From the NCBI RefSeq assembly GCF_014251735.1, contig NZ_CP059197.1, positions 186,001 to 250,000 on the forward strand: 64,000 nt of DNA, written 5' to 3'. The stretch comes from Blattabacterium cuenoti (GTDB lineage Bacteria; Bacteroidota; Bacteroidia; Flavobacteriales; Blattabacteriaceae). Each line of letters begins with the position of its first letter. The stretch's first letter is position 1. The translations under genes were made by a program, and so were the position numbers. Below the pieces are notes generated by a model. The model saw nothing but the letters and a program-made list of their open reading frames with translations, did not search any database and was not told the DNA's origin. Positions 8,137-18,258 of this stretch are shown here, one piece after another.

Positions 8137-8712
8137 TTAAAACTTCTTTGGAGCTAAGATCATATACATTCTTTTTCCTTCCATAACAGGCATTTGTTCC
8201 ACTCTTCCATATTCTTCAATTTCTTCTGCAAATTTTAACAATTTTATTTTTCCTTGATCTTTATATACTATTGAACGACCTTTAAAAAAAACAAAAACTT
8301 TCACTTTATCCCCACGCATTAAAAATTTTTCCGCACTCTTTATTTTCACTTTTCCATCATGATCTCCTATTTGTGGACCAAATCGAATTTCTTTAGTATT
8401 TACTTTAATTTGTTTTGCTTTAAATTGTTTCTTTTTTTTCTTCTGCTCATATAAAAATTTTTTATAATCCAGTATTTTACATACTGGAGGATCCACTTTA
8501 GGATTAATTTCTACCAAATCTAATTCCTTATCTATAGCAAATTGAAGAGCATCCTGGATAGAATAAATCCCGTTTTCTACTATATTACCAACTAAGCGTA
8601 CTTGATCAGAATCAATATGGGTATTAATGCGATGTCCCTCTTTTTTTTGTGGTAATGGACGATATATCCTCTTTTTTTTATGCCCTCTAGAAAATTTCTT
8701 TTTTATGATAAT
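8137..8712 (-). CDS. infC: Translation initiation factor IF-3, probable ATT/ATC/ATA start
   Basis: The IF-3 frame is open from about 8712. Read upstream of the internal TTG at 8517 it continues through [31 protein letters not shown] and HRINTHIDS, exactly the missing N-domain, and before that [13 protein letters not shown], as in Flavobacteriia IF-3 N-termini. The rest ([52 protein letters not shown]) is the linker and C-domain. Complete length is about 191 residues, normal for the phylum. At the proper 5' end the only candidate starts are consecutive ATT, ATC and ATA codons (8712-8704), 9 bases after the thrS stop. No ATG, GTG or TTG occurs in frame there. E. coli infC starts with AUU, which lets IF-3 repress itself. 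Starting at TTG 8517 would delete most of the N-domain and is unlikely. Confidence 0.88.
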   Translation of the reverse strand: MIIKKKFSRGHKKKRIYRPLPQKKEGHRINTHIDSDQVRLVGNIVENGIYSIQDALQFAIDKELDLVEINPKVDPPVCKILDYKKFLYEQKKKKKQFKAKQIKVNTKEIRFGPQIGDHDGKVKIKSAEKFLMRGDKVKVFVFFKGRSIVYKDQGKIKLLKFAEEIEEYGRVEQMPVMEGKRMYMILAPKKF

Positions 8713-8721
8713 TTTATAAAT

Positions 8722-9948
8722 TTAATTAGTTTCTTTAAAAATAGCATCTATTCCATTATAAATAGTAAATATTCCTATATGACCTAATCCATGACGTCGT
8801 AATGAAATCATTTTATTTTTTTCTTCTTTCTCCCCCAAAATAATCATATAAGGAATTTTGTTTTCTTCAGAATCCCTGATTCTCTTATCAATTTTCTCGT
8901 TTCTGTCATCAATAAACACACGAATATTATGATTTAACATCAAATTTAAAATTTTTTTTGCATAAATTATATATTTATCACTTATAGGAAGAATAACGGC
9001 TTGATTAGGAACCAACCACAATGGAAGATTTCCTTTTGTGTGTTCTATAAGAATGGCAATCAGACGTTCCAAAGAACCCAAAGGAGCACGATGAATCATA
9101 ACTGGACGATGTCTTTCATTATTTTTTCCCTTATAATATAAATCAAATCTTTCAGGTAAATTATAATCTACTTGAATAGTCCCTAGTTGCCAATTTCTTC
9201 CCAAAGAATCTCTGATAAGAAAATCTAATTTAGGACCATAAAAAGCGGCTTCTCCATAATGAACGGATGCATCTATTTTTTTATCTTTAACAGCTTGTAG
9301 AATAGCATTTTCAGCCATTTCCCAATTTTTGTCTGATCCAATATAGTTATGGATTTTTTTGGGATCTCTCAATGAAACTCTAATCGTATATTCCAAAAAA
9401 CCTAAACGACGAAATACGTAAAAAACTAAATTTATGACTTTTTTAAACTCTTCCAATAGCTGATCATACGTACAAAAAATATGAGCGTCATCTTGTGTAA
9501 AACATCTTACTCTTGTAAGACCATGAAGTTCTCCACTTTGTTCATACCTATAAACGGTTCCAAATTCTGCAAAACGTTTAGGAAGATCTCTATATGACCA
9601 TTCTTGAGAACGATAAACTTCACAGTGATGAGGACAATTCATTGGTTTTAATAGAAATTCTTCTTCTGAATGAGGAGTTTTAATCGGTTTAAAACTATCT
9701 TTTCCATATTTATCCCAATGTCCACTTCTCACATATAATTTCTTATGTCCAATATGTGGAGTCATAATCATCTCATATCCTGATTTTTTCTGAATATCCG
9801 TTAAAAATTCTTCCAAATTTCTTCTGAAAATTGTTCCTCTAGGTAACCATAATGGCAATCCCGTTCCAACTCTATCAGAAAAAACAAAAAACTTTAGTTT
9901 TTTCCCTATTTTTCTGTGATCTAGATCAGGAACTGAATATTTATTCAT
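8722..9948 (-). CDS. thrS: Threonyl-tRNA synthetase lacking TGS and editing domains
   Basis: A 408-residue ThrRS from the ATG at 9948 (an in-frame TTG at 9960 would add four residues). It begins at what is about residue 240 of a normal bacterial Thr[21 protein letters not shown] is the entry to the catalytic domain. Motif 1 and the zinc site follow (MNCPHHCE with Cys105; His in DDAHIF; His in MIHRAPLGS), then motif 2 ([11 protein letters not shown], 133-143), motif 3 ([11 protein letters not shown]) and the anticodon-binding domain ([15 protein letters not shown] to the end). The TGS domain and the N2 editing domain that hydrolyses Ser-tRNA(Thr) are absent. Only about 57 bases separate this start from the glpF stop, so they are not hidden upstream. 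It charges tRNA(Thr). It heads the thrS-infC-rpmI-rplT unit. Confidence 0.94.
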   Translation of the reverse strand: MNKYSVPDLDHRKIGKKLKFFVFSDRVGTGLPLWLPRGTIFRRNLEEFLTDIQKKSGYEMIMTPHIGHKKLYVRSGHWDKYGKDSFKPIKTPHSEEEFLLKPMNCPHHCEVYRSQEWSYRDLPKRFAEFGTVYRYEQSGELHGLTRVRCFTQDDAHIFCTYDQLLEEFKKVINLVFYVFRRLGFLEYTIRVSLRDPKKIHNYIGSDKNWEMAENAILQAVKDKKIDASVHYGEAAFYGPKLDFLIRDSLGRNWQLGTIQVDYNLPERFDLYYKGKNNERHRPVMIHRAPLGSLERLIAILIEHTKGNLPLWLVPNQAVILPISDKYIIYAKKILNLMLNHNIRVFIDDRNEKIDKRIRDSEENKIPYMIILGEKEEKNKMISLRRHGLGHIGIFTIYNGIDAIFKETN

Positions 9949-10005
9949 TATACAAATCAAATAAGTAAACTACAACTTTAACAAAAAAAAAGTTACGAGT
10001 TTTTT

Positions 10006-10749
10006 TCATTTTATTGATAAATATAATGCAGCTGCTATTACACTACCAATAATAGGTCCTAATACAGGAACAAAAGCGTAATCCCAGTTGCTATTTGCTT
10101 TTCCACCAGATATAGGAATTATAGAATATATAATTCTTGGACCTAAATCACGAGCAGGATTAATAGCATAACCCGTCGTACCTCCTAAAGATAATCCAAT
10201 TCCTAATATAATTAGAGCTGATGGAAAAGCTCCTAAATATCCTAATCCTGCAAGGGAATATTTTTTTTTATGAAAAAAAATGGATTCTTCTGCAAGATAT
10301 AAAGTCACAAACATAAAAATAAAAGTCGCTAATATTTCACTCAATAAATTATAATATAAATTTCTTATAGAAGGACTTGTAGTGAATACAGATAATTTAT
10401 CTTGTTCATTTTTAGTTTCTGAAAAATGATCTTTATATAAAATCCAGACTAATAAAGATCCCAACATTGCCCCTATCAATTGAGATGCAATATAAACAGG
10501 AACAAGATTCCATTTCAATTTTCCAATTATAGCAAAACCTATCGTGACAGAAGGGTTTAGATGTCCACCACTATAAGGTGCGGAAACTAATATTCCCATA
10601 AAAACAGCTAATGCCCATCCCATAGTAATAGTAACCCATCCACCATCTCCATGTCCTTTTGTTTTAGACAATAGAACATTAGCCACTACTCCATTTCCTA
10701 AAAAAACCAAGATCATGGTTCCTATAATCTCTGCAGATATTTTTGTCAT
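10006..10749 (-). CDS. glpF: Glycerol facilitator / aquaglyceroporin (MIP family)
   Basis: A 247-residue six-helix MIP channel. The first half-helix motif is NPS (GGHLNPSVTIG, 61-71), a conservative change from NPA; the second is intact (GYAINPARDLGPR, 193-205). The Asp after the second NPA (NPARD) is typical of glycerol facilitators rather than water-only aquaporins. The gene lies just ahead of glpK in the minus-strand reading of the block and probably brings glycerol in for phosphorylation. In transcript order the block is glpD-glpK-glpF, with 25 bases between glpK and glpF. Confidence 0.92.
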   Translation of the reverse strand: MTKISAEIIGTMILVFLGNGVVANVLLSKTKGHGDGGWVTITMGWALAVFMGILVSAPYSGGHLNPSVTIGFAIIGKLKWNLVPVYIASQLIGAMLGSLLVWILYKDHFSETKNEQDKLSVFTTSPSIRNLYYNLLSEILATFIFMFVTLYLAEESIFFHKKKYSLAGLGYLGAFPSALIILGIGLSLGGTTGYAINPARDLGPRIIYSIIPISGGKANSNWDYAFVPVLGPIIGSVIAAALYLSIK

Positions 10750-10774
10750 TTTATTTTTATATTAAAGAACAACT

Positions 10775-12265
10775 TTATTTACTAGACCAAGAACGTGTTG
10801 TTTTGATTGCTTTTTTCCAACCTTGAATTCGTTCCCAACGACTTGACATCCCTTTTGGTTCAAAAACATGTTCTAATTGCCATTTATCTTGAATATCTTC
10901 CAAACTCGTCCAGTAATTAACAGCTAATCCAGCTAAATAAGCGGCACCCGCTGCTGTAAGTTCAGATATTTTGGATTTAACTACTTTTACATTCAAAATA
11001 TCAGATTGAAATTGCATTAATAATTTATTAACCGTTGCTCCTCCATCTACACGAAGTTCTTTTATAGAAATCCCAGAATCTGCTTCCATAGCTTTAAGCA
11101 CATCCATATTTTGAAAAGCAATACTTTCCAAAGCCGCACGTACAAAATGAGCAGAAGAAGTTCCCCTAGTAATTCCAACAATAGTCCCTCTAGCTTTTTG
11201 ATCCCAATAAGGAGCCCCCAAACCAGAAAAAGCCGGAACCATATACATCCCTTCCGTATTATCTACTGAAGATGCTAATTTTTCCGCTTCACTTGAAGAT
11301 AACAGTAAACCTAACCCATCTCTAAGCCATTGCACAACTGCTCCAGCAATAAATACACTTCCTTCTAAAGCATATTGAACCTTATCTTTAATTTTCCAAG
11401 CAATGGTAGTTATTAAATTATTTCGAGAGAAAACAGGATTTTCTCCAACATTCATTAACATAAAACAACCTGTTCCATAAGTATTTTTGACCATTCCAAT
11501 TTTAGTGCACATTTGACCAAATAGAGCGGCCTGTTGATCTCCAGCAATTCCAGATATTGGAATTTGATGGGATAAAATATGACCCGTTGTATAACCAAAA
11601 ATTTCACTAGAAGACTTTACTTCTGGAAGCATTGTTTTTGGAATGTCAAATAATTTGATTAAATCTTGATCCCAACTAAGAGTATGAATATTAAAAAGCA
11701 TGGTTCTAGATGCATTAGTGACATCCGTTACATGAATTTCCTTACCGGTTAAATTCCATATTAACCATGAATCTATAGTTCCGAAAGCTAATTTTCCAGA
11801 ATTTGCTTTTTTCCTAGCTCCTGGAACATTTTCTAATATCCATTTAATTTTAGTAGCAGAAAAATAAGGATCTATAATAAGACCGGTTTTTTTGCGAATC
11901 ATTTCAGTCAAACCTTCACATTTCATCTGATCACAATAACTAGATGTACGTCTGTCTTGCCATACGATCGCATTAGAAATAGGTTCTCCCGTTTTTCTAT
12001 CCCATACAACGGTTGTTTCTCTTTGGTTAGTAATTCCTATAGCAACAATGTTACTACCTTCTAAATTTGCTTTTAAAATTGCCTCTAAAGCTACTGAAGC
12101 TTGTGTAGACCATATTTCTTCTGCATTATGTTCTACCCATCCAGGATAAGGATAAATTTGTGTAAATTCTCTTTGAGCTACGGATATAATATTTCCAACC
12201 CAATCAAAAACAATAGCTCTAGAACTAGTAGTTCCTTGATCTAATGATAGCACATATTTTTTCAT
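10775..12265 (-). CDS. glpK: Glycerol kinase
   Basis: A FGGY-family kinase of about 496 residues. The start is placed at the ATG at 12265 ([17 protein letters not shown]), since this is the usual N-terminus; an ATG two codons earlier (12271) is equally readable. Visible motifs are the phosphate-loop [19 protein letters not shown], the substrate loop [30 protein letters not shown] and the C-terminal ATP-site segment [18 protein letters not shown]. It forms sn-glycerol 3-phosphate from glycerol and ATP in the cytoplasm. It lies between glpD and glpF in one unit, feeding both respiration and phospholipid synthesis. Confidence 0.97.
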   Translation of the reverse strand: MKKYVLSLDQGTTSSRAIVFDWVGNIISVAQREFTQIYPYPGWVEHNAEEIWSTQASVALEAILKANLEGSNIVAIGITNQRETTVVWDRKTGEPISNAIVWQDRRTSSYCDQMKCEGLTEMIRKKTGLIIDPYFSATKIKWILENVPGARKKANSGKLAFGTIDSWLIWNLTGKEIHVTDVTNASRTMLFNIHTLSWDQDLIKLFDIPKTMLPEVKSSSEIFGYTTGHILSHQIPISGIAGDQQAALFGQMCTKIGMVKNTYGTGCFMLMNVGENPVFSRNNLITTIAWKIKDKVQYALEGSVFIAGAVVQWLRDGLGLLLSSSEAEKLASSVDNTEGMYMVPAFSGLGAPYWDQKARGTIVGITRGTSSAHFVRAALESIAFQNMDVLKAMEADSGISIKELRVDGGATVNKLLMQFQSDILNVKVVKSKISELTAAGAAYLAGLAVNYWTSLEDIQDKWQLEHVFEPKGMSSRWERIQGWKKAIKTTRSWSSK

Positions 12266-12308
12266 AAGCATATAATGATGGTATTAAACTTCTCTCTGAC
12301 TTAAAATA

Positions 12309-13913
12309 TTAAACTACTGGATAATAATATTGCATAGCTAACTCTTTGAAAGCAGCTACCTGTGATTTTTCCCATGTTTTATCTCGAGAAAGTTCTTGAG
12401 CCATTAATGCTGCTACTCGTGGTGCTATATCTATCGCTTTTTTAGCATTTAAAAATAATAAACGAAACCTTCTTGCTAAAACATCTTCAATCGTTCTAGC
12501 CATTTCATAACGGACCATCCATCTCACTTCTGCTTCAGTACAATAATAAGAAGGACACTTAGATATTAAGGACTCTCCCCATAGAGGATTTTCCTCAATT
12601 AATTTTTGAATATGAGATTCATCTTCACCATATTTTTTCCAATGAAAATTATGATTCTTGCATGAAGAGATGGATCCATAAATTTTCATATTTTTTGTGA
12701 TAGAAGGAACTTTATTTAATTTCCCTATCTCAATAGCTTTATTGACAGTTTCTTCTGCCATTTTTCTATATGTCGTCCATTTTCCACCTATGATAGTTAC
12801 TAGTCCAGAAGGACTAATCATAAGTTTATGAGATCTAGATATATCTTTAGTCTGAGTGGTAGAAGAAGAAGAAAAATGACGGGGAACAAAAAGAGGACGC
12901 AAACCTGAAAAAGCACTTAGAATATCCTTTCTTTTCGGTGTATATACAAAATATTGCTTAAAAGTATGTAAAATAAAATCTATTTCTTCTTCTAAAGGTT
13001 TAGGTTCAAGATCACTTTTATCCAAAAAAGTATCTGTAGTTCCTATTAAAACATGATCATACCATGGTACACTAAAAAGAATTCGACCATCCGTCGTTTT
13101 TGGAATAACTATCGCATTGGAACTGCTAAAAAATGACTTATTTAAAACAATATGCGTCCCTTGACTAGGTTTTATTAAAATGGGCCATGTAGATTCATCC
13201 ATTTTAGAAATAGAATCTGAAAAAACCCCTGTGGCATTAATAACTGTTTTTGAATAAATAGAATACTTTTTTTTGGTTTCAAGATCATAAGCTATCACTC
13301 CAGATATTTTTCCTATTTCTTTAATAAGATTTTTTACTTGAAAATAATTTAATACTACTCCTCCTTGCTGAACACAAGTTTGGGCTATATTAATAGCCAA
13401 ACGAGCATCATCAAACTGTCCATCATAATATAAAATACCTCCTTTCAAACTATTGGGTCGAATTTCAGGAAACATTTTCAGTGTTTCATTTCTAGATAAA
13501 AATTGAGATTTTCCAAAACTCAGAGAACCAGCTAACCATTCATAAAATTTCAAACCAGCCCAATATAAAAGCCCCATTCGCCAACTAAAAATAGGAATAA
13601 CAAATCGTTGTTTTTTTACCAAATGAGGAGCATTTTTCAACAAATGTCCTCTTTCCTGTAAAGCTTCATAAACTAATTTTATATCTCCTTGAGCCAAATA
13701 TCGTATTCCTCCGTGAACTAATTTAGTACTACGACTAGAAGTTCCCTTAGAAAAATCAGACTGTTCCAAAAGAAGAGTTTTATATCCTCTAGAAGCTGAA
13801 TCCAAAGCGATTCCCAATCCTGTTGCCCCACCCCCAATAACAACAACATCCCAAATATTTATATTTTCTAAAATACCTAAAAATCTTTCTCTATTTAAAA
13901 AACCTTTCATCAT
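12309..13913 (-). CDS. glpD: Aerobic glycerol-3-phosphate dehydrogenase
   Basis: A 534-residue flavoprotein. An N-terminal FAD Rossmann motif DVVVIGGGATGLGIALDSASRG (about 21-42) is followed by SSRSTKLVHGGIRYL (60-74), typical of GlpD/GlpA. DGRILFSVPW and IGTTDT mark the substrate domain, and a C-terminal cap domain contains CTEAEVRWMVRYEMART. It oxidises glycerol 3-phosphate to dihydroxyacetone phosphate and passes electrons to menaquinone at the membrane, ultimately to the cbb3 oxidase encoded near 57 kb. It is first of the glpD-glpK-glpF transcript, with 146 bases of leader or intergenic DNA upstream. Confidence 0.95.
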   Translation of the reverse strand: MMKGFLNRERFLGILENINIWDVVVIGGGATGLGIALDSASRGYKTLLLEQSDFSKGTSSRSTKLVHGGIRYLAQGDIKLVYEALQERGHLLKNAPHLVKKQRFVIPIFSWRMGLLYWAGLKFYEWLAGSLSFGKSQFLSRNETLKMFPEIRPNSLKGGILYYDGQFDDARLAINIAQTCVQQGGVVLNYFQVKNLIKEIGKISGVIAYDLETKKKYSIYSKTVINATGVFSDSISKMDESTWPILIKPSQGTHIVLNKSFFSSSNAIVIPKTTDGRILFSVPWYDHVLIGTTDTFLDKSDLEPKPLEEEIDFILHTFKQYFVYTPKRKDILSAFSGLRPLFVPRHFSSSSTTQTKDISRSHKLMISPSGLVTIIGGKWTTYRKMAEETVNKAIEIGKLNKVPSITKNMKIYGSISSCKNHNFHWKKYGEDESHIQKLIEENPLWGESLISKCPSYYCTEAEVRWMVRYEMARTIEDVLARRFRLLFLNAKKAIDIAPRVAALMAQELSRDKTWEKSQVAAFKELAMQYYYPVV

Positions 13914-13997
13914 GATTTACTCATTCATGTACATATAAATTCATCCAGAACAGGATACTCCCATTGGGATCTTAAAAAAACATTCATATCAAACGAA

Positions 13998-14005
13998 CAA
14001 AATTA
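13998..14005 (-). promoter_or_regulatory. Predicted -7 promoter box TAATTTTG for glpD-glpK-glpF
   Basis: Minus-strand TAATTTTG matches TAnnTTTG in the 146-base gap between ffh and glpD. It would give a leader of roughly 75 bases. A weak inverted repeat (ATCC...GGAT) lies in that leader near 13949-13962. No clear ffh terminator is visible in the same gap. Confidence 0.4.
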
Positions 14006-14059
14006 AAAATATTTTCAATAAAAGAAAATTTTTATTAAAATTAATCCAATATAAATAAC

Positions 14060-15412
14060 CTATATCCTATTTTCTTTATTAATCATTTTCGATAAAAAAT
14101 TTTTTATTATTTGTGATCCAGAATTAGCATTAATAGTTTTCATCATTTTACTTATATTATAAAATTTTTTTAAAAAAAGGTCAATCTCCCTTAAGGAAAC
14201 TCCAGAACCTTTTGAAATTCTTTTTTTTCTTCTCACATCATCAAGCATTTTTGGATGATTTCTCTCATATGGAGTCATAGATAGAATTATAGATTCTATC
14301 TCTTTGAAAGAATCTTTTTTTTCGTTCTTATGCTCAAAAAATCTATCCATGCCAGGAATCATGGACATAAGATTTTTCATACTTCCTATTTTTTTCACTT
14401 GTTGAAGTTGCTCCAAAAGATCATCAAAATTAAAACGATTTTTTGAAATCTTCTTATAAATATTTTTAGTTTCTTCCTCGTTAAATTGTTCTTGAACTTT
14501 TTCTACTAAAGAAACGATATCCCCCATTCCTAAAATACGATTAGCTATTCTTTCTGGGTAAAAAATTTCTATATCTTCTATTTTTTCTCCATTACTAATA
14601 AATTTTATAGGTTTTCCAATGACACTAGACATAGTAATAGCTACTCCTCCTCTACTATCCCCATCTAATTTAGTCATTACTATCCCATCAAAATTCAGAG
14701 TATGAGAAAAAATTTGAGCCGTATTTATAGCGTCTTGTCCGGTCATGGAGTCTACAACGAATAAAGTTTCATCAGGATTATAATCCTGATAAATTTTTTG
14801 AATTTCATTCATCATCTTTTTATCAATAGCTAATCGACCTGCAGTATCAATAATAACGACATTATATTTTTTTTCAGAAGCGTAAATAAGAGATTTTTCA
14901 ATAATCTCTATTACATTCTTATTTCCTTTTAAAAAGAAAACAGGAAGATGAACTTTATCTGCAATAATTTTTAGTTGATCTATGGCTGCAGGACGATAAA
15001 TATCTGCAGCTACTAATAAAGGATTTTTATTTTTTTTTCTACACAAAAAATAAGCAAGCTTAGAAGAAAAAGAAGTCTTTCCACTTCCTTGTAAACCACA
15101 AATCAAAATAATGGAAGGGTTATTAGAAATATTTATTTCTCTATTTTTTTCTCCCATAAGGGAAACTAACTCATCATATACAAGTTTTATAATTAGTTGT
15201 CTTGGATTTAAAGAAGTTAGTACTTTTTTACCTATAGATTTTTCTTTAACTCTTTGAACAAAGGTTTTAGCAATTTTGTAATTAACATCAGCATCAATAA
15301 GAGCTCTACGAATTTCTTTCATAGTCTCTGCAATATTTGTTTCAGTTATTCTACTATTTCCCTTCAAAATATGAAAAGCTTTATTCAATTTTTTTTGTAA
15401 ATGTTCAAACAT
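14060..15412 (-). CDS. ffh: Signal recognition particle protein Ffh (SRP54)
   Basis: A 450-residue SRP GTPase of standard length. The N-domain spans about 1-95. The G-domain P-loop is GLQGSGKTSFSSKLA (106-120), followed by DIYRPAAIDQLK, the G3 motif DTAGRLAIDKKMM and TKLDGDSRGG. The methionine-containing M-domain (about 300-445) includes MSMIPGMDRFF and RRKKRISKGSGVS, the helix-turn-helix that binds 4.5S RNA. It targets ribosomes making membrane proteins to FtsY at the inner membrane. It is 16 bases downstream of argS in the same orientation. Confidence 0.97.
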   Translation of the reverse strand: MFEHLQKKLNKAFHILKGNSRITETNIAETMKEIRRALIDADVNYKIAKTFVQRVKEKSIGKKVLTSLNPRQLIIKLVYDELVSLMGEKNREINISNNPSIILICGLQGSGKTSFSSKLAYFLCRKKNKNPLLVAADIYRPAAIDQLKIIADKVHLPVFFLKGNKNVIEIIEKSLIYASEKKYNVVIIDTAGRLAIDKKMMNEIQKIYQDYNPDETLFVVDSMTGQDAINTAQIFSHTLNFDGIVMTKLDGDSRGGVAITMSSVIGKPIKFISNGEKIEDIEIFYPERIANRILGMGDIVSLVEKVQEQFNEEETKNIYKKISKNRFNFDDLLEQLQQVKKIGSMKNLMSMIPGMDRFFEHKNEKKDSFKEIESIILSMTPYERNHPKMLDDVRRKKRISKGSGVSLREIDLFLKKFYNISKMMKTINANSGSQIIKNFLSKMINKENRI

Positions 15413-15428
15413 AAACGTTTATTTTTTT

Positions 15429-17177
15429 TTACATACGATCAAGCATTTTGATGCCTAATAAATTCATTCCAGATTTTAAAATATTCCCTGTCACATGAAT
15501 AATATTCATACAAATATTACTATGAATGACATCTAAAGGGTTTATTATTCTTGTATTTTGATACAAATGGTTAAATATCTTAGCTACTTCATATATATAA
15601 TTAGCTACTAAAGAAGGATTCAAATCTATTGCAGATTTTTTTAATATTAATGGATATTTTTGAATAATTTTAATCATATTTTTTTCATGTATATCCAATT
15701 CTGCATTAGACCAATCCTTATGAGTCAAGGAACACAAATAAGTAAATTTTCGTTCAATAGAACGAATTCTCGAATAAGTATATTGGATATATGTAGCTGT
15801 CTTCCCCTTAAGATCTATAGATTTATCAGGATCAAAAATGATCCTTTTTTTAGGATCTACTTGCAAAAAATGGTATTTTATAGCTCCTACTCCTATTATT
15901 TCTGCATATTTTTCCTGTTCTTCTTTAGGAAAATCTTTTAAAAAATTTTTTTTTACAATAGAAGACATTTCTAATATCAAACTATCAGCATCTATAATAT
16001 TTCCTTTTCTGGATTTCATTCTACCACTTGGTAAATCTACCATTCCATAAGAAAGATGAGTTAATTTTTTTACCCATATGCATCCTAAACGTTTCAGGAT
16101 AGTAAAAAGTACTTTAAAATGATAATCTTGTTCTTTTCCTACAATATAAATGAGTTGATCAATATCATACTTTCTAAAACGTTCTACAGCAGTTCCTATG
16201 TCTTGGGTTATGTATACAGAAGTTTCATCTGATCGTAATAAAAGTTTTTGATCAAAACCTTCTTTAGTTAAATCAACCCAAATAGACCCATCTTTTTTTT
16301 GAAAAAAAATTCCTTTTTTCAAACCATTTTTTATGATATTTTTTCCAATTTCATAAACATCACTTTCATATTCTACTTGGTCAAAAGTTATTCCTAATTT
16401 TTTATAAGTTTCTTTGAACCCATCATAAACCCATTTATTCATTATATTCCAAATATTTCTAGTTTCATCATCTCCTGATTCCCATTTTTTTAATAAATTT
16501 CTAGCCTTTTTTATAATTGAAATATGATCCTGATTATTTTTAGAAAATTTTTGAACTTCTTCACAATAAATTTTCTCAAATAAATTATAATATTTTCCCA
16601 CGAAATGGTCTCCTTTCATACCTATCCTATCAGGGGTATCTCCTTTTCCCAATTCTTTCCAAGCTATCATAGACTTACATATATGTATTCCTCTATCATT
16701 AATTATCTGTATTTTAGTTGTTTTATATCCAACCATCTTCAATATTTCGGATAAAGAATCACCAATAAGACTATTTCTTATATGACCTAAATGAAGAGGT
16801 TTATTTGCATTGGGAGAAGAATATTCAATCATGATATTTTTATCAGACAATTTTAAATCATCAAAATTTTTATTTAACATCTTTATAAGAAGATAAAGAT
16901 AATAACTGTCCTTAAAAATAAAATTTAAAAAACCTCCAACAATAGAAAAACTAATCATACCTTTTAATTGATCCCTTACGTAATTTCCAATATCTTTTCC
17001 AATTTCTTCTACAGGTTTTTTTAATATTTTAGACAAATAAAATAAAATAAAAGTAACATCTCCTGGATGTTCTTTTTTAGTATATTGAAAATCTAATCTA
17101 GGACAATGGTCCAATCTGTATAAAATAGAGATGGATTTTTTGATTGATTCCTCTATGGATGGAAAATCATCATTCAT
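15429..17177 (-). CDS. argS: Arginyl-tRNA synthetase
   Basis: A 582-residue class I synthetase. The ArgRS-specific N-terminal domain (about 1-105) is followed by YSSPNANKPLHLGHIRNS (119-136) containing the HIGH-type HLGH. VDLPSGRMKSRKGNIID stands in place of KMSKS, and a C-terminal helical anticodon-binding domain includes YIQYTYSRIRSI. It charges tRNA(Arg). The gene is followed 16 bases later by ffh and preceded 3 bases earlier by the ilvE stop, so ilvE-argS-ffh are probably cotranscribed. Confidence 0.96.
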   Translation of the reverse strand: MNDDFPSIEESIKKSISILYRLDHCPRLDFQYTKKEHPGDVTFILFYLSKILKKPVEEIGKDIGNYVRDQLKGMISFSIVGGFLNFIFKDSYYLYLLIKMLNKNFDDLKLSDKNIMIEYSSPNANKPLHLGHIRNSLIGDSLSEILKMVGYKTTKIQIINDRGIHICKSMIAWKELGKGDTPDRIGMKGDHFVGKYYNLFEKIYCEEVQKFSKNNQDHISIIKKARNLLKKWESGDDETRNIWNIMNKWVYDGFKETYKKLGITFDQVEYESDVYEIGKNIIKNGLKKGIFFQKKDGSIWVDLTKEGFDQKLLLRSDETSVYITQDIGTAVERFRKYDIDQLIYIVGKEQDYHFKVLFTILKRLGCIWVKKLTHLSYGMVDLPSGRMKSRKGNIIDADSLILEMSSIVKKNFLKDFPKEEQEKYAEIIGVGAIKYHFLQVDPKKRIIFDPDKSIDLKGKTATYIQYTYSRIRSIERKFTYLCSLTHKDWSNAELDIHEKNMIKIIQKYPLILKKSAIDLNPSLVANYIYEVAKIFNHLYQNTRIINPLDVIHSNICMNIIHVTGNILKSGMNLLGIKMLDRM

Positions 17178-17180
17178 AGA

Positions 17181-18242
17181 TTACAGAAATATTTTTAATT
17201 TTAAACGCCATCCAAAAGGATCTTCCGATAAGTTATGCTGAATGTTTAATAGTTTTTTTTTCAAAAAAATAGATATTCTTTCTTCATCTGGTATATCTGG
17301 TAAATAAAAATTTTCTCCTTGATAACTAATAGTTTGAAAATAATTAACCACTACAGCTGTTCCACAACCAAAAGCTTCTTTTAATACTCCTTTTTTTAAT
17401 CCATCTATTATTTCTGAAACACTTAAATCTCTTTCTTGTATATCTAGTCCTTCTTTCTTAGCTAAAGAAAGAAGACTTTGACAAGTGATTCCACTTAATA
17501 TATTTTCATTAGCTCGTGGAGTAATGAGTTTATTTTTCAACCAAAAAAAAACATTCATCGTTCCCGATTCTTCAATCCATGTGTGAGTGGAGGAATCAGT
17601 CCATAATATTTGATCGAAGCCTTCTTCTCTTGCTAATCTAGTAGGATAAAAAGAAGAAGCATAGTTCCCAGCAGCTTTAGTAAATCCAACTCCTCCTGAT
17701 GCAGAACGACTATATTTTTCTTCTATTTTTATTTTTAATGGATATTCATAATAAGCATCTGCAGGGGTAGATATAATCATAAATAAATAATCCTTAGATG
17801 GTTTAGCCGATAAAACTCCATCCATTGCAATTAAGAAAGGACGAATATATAAAGATTGTCCATAATGTTTTGGTACCCAATCTCGATCTATATCTATTAA
17901 TTTTTTTAATCCATTCATAAATATGGATTCTGGAATAGAGGGCATTTCTAAACGTTTAGCAGATCTATTTATTCTTTTAAAATTTTCTTCTGGACGAAAT
18001 AAAAAAACTTCTTCATTTTTATCTTTATAAGCTTTCATTCCTTCGAAAACTGCCTGTCCATAGTGAAATACAAGAGATTTTGGAGAAATGTTTATATTTC
18101 CAAATGGTTTAATGATTGAATTTTTCCATTCTCCATTTATAAACTCTGAACAAAACATGTGATCTGAACAATGATTTCCAAAAGAAATATTGTTAAAATC
18201 TATCTCATCTATCCTAGAATGTAAGGTTTTTTCTATTTTCAT
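17181..18242 (-). CDS. ilvE: Branched-chain amino acid aminotransferase IlvE
   Basis: A 353-residue class IV PLP aminotransferase. Motifs are YGQAVFEGMKAYK (61-73), FRPEENFKRINRSAKRL (82-98), YIRPFLIA, and GGVGFTKAAGNYA (183-195) with the PLP lysine near 189. WIEESGTMNVFF and GITCQSLL follow. It interconverts Leu, Ile and Val with their 2-oxo acids using 2-oxoglutarate/glutamate. It lies 54 bases downstream of the fused branched-chain 2-oxo acid dehydrogenase E1, the enzyme that acts on the same 2-oxo acids, and has its own predicted promoter inside a palindrome. Confidence 0.95.
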   Translation of the reverse strand: MKIEKTLHSRIDEIDFNNISFGNHCSDHMFCSEFINGEWKNSIIKPFGNINISPKSLVFHYGQAVFEGMKAYKDKNEEVFLFRPEENFKRINRSAKRLEMPSIPESIFMNGLKKLIDIDRDWVPKHYGQSLYIRPFLIAMDGVLSAKPSKDYLFMIISTPADAYYEYPLKIKIEEKYSRSASGGVGFTKAAGNYASSFYPTRLAREEGFDQILWTDSSTHTWIEESGTMNVFFWLKNKLITPRANENILSGITCQSLLSLAKKEGLDIQERDLSVSEIIDGLKKGVLKEAFGCGTAVVVNYFQTISYQGENFYLPDIPDEERISIFLKKKLLNIQHNLSEDPFGWRLKLKIFL

Positions 18243-18258
18243 AACGGCAAAAAAGACT

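Noticed and set aside
8137-8517. A 126-residue IF-3 starting at TTG 8517
   Set aside because: The frame continues upstream with the conserved IF-3 N-domain; the short version would be truncated.
13914-14059. 4.5S (SRP) RNA gene in the gap beside ffh
   Set aside because: I looked for the conserved SRP RNA apical loop (GGAAG with GCAG) on both strands and did not find it; the gap holds only a promoter-like box and weak repeats.
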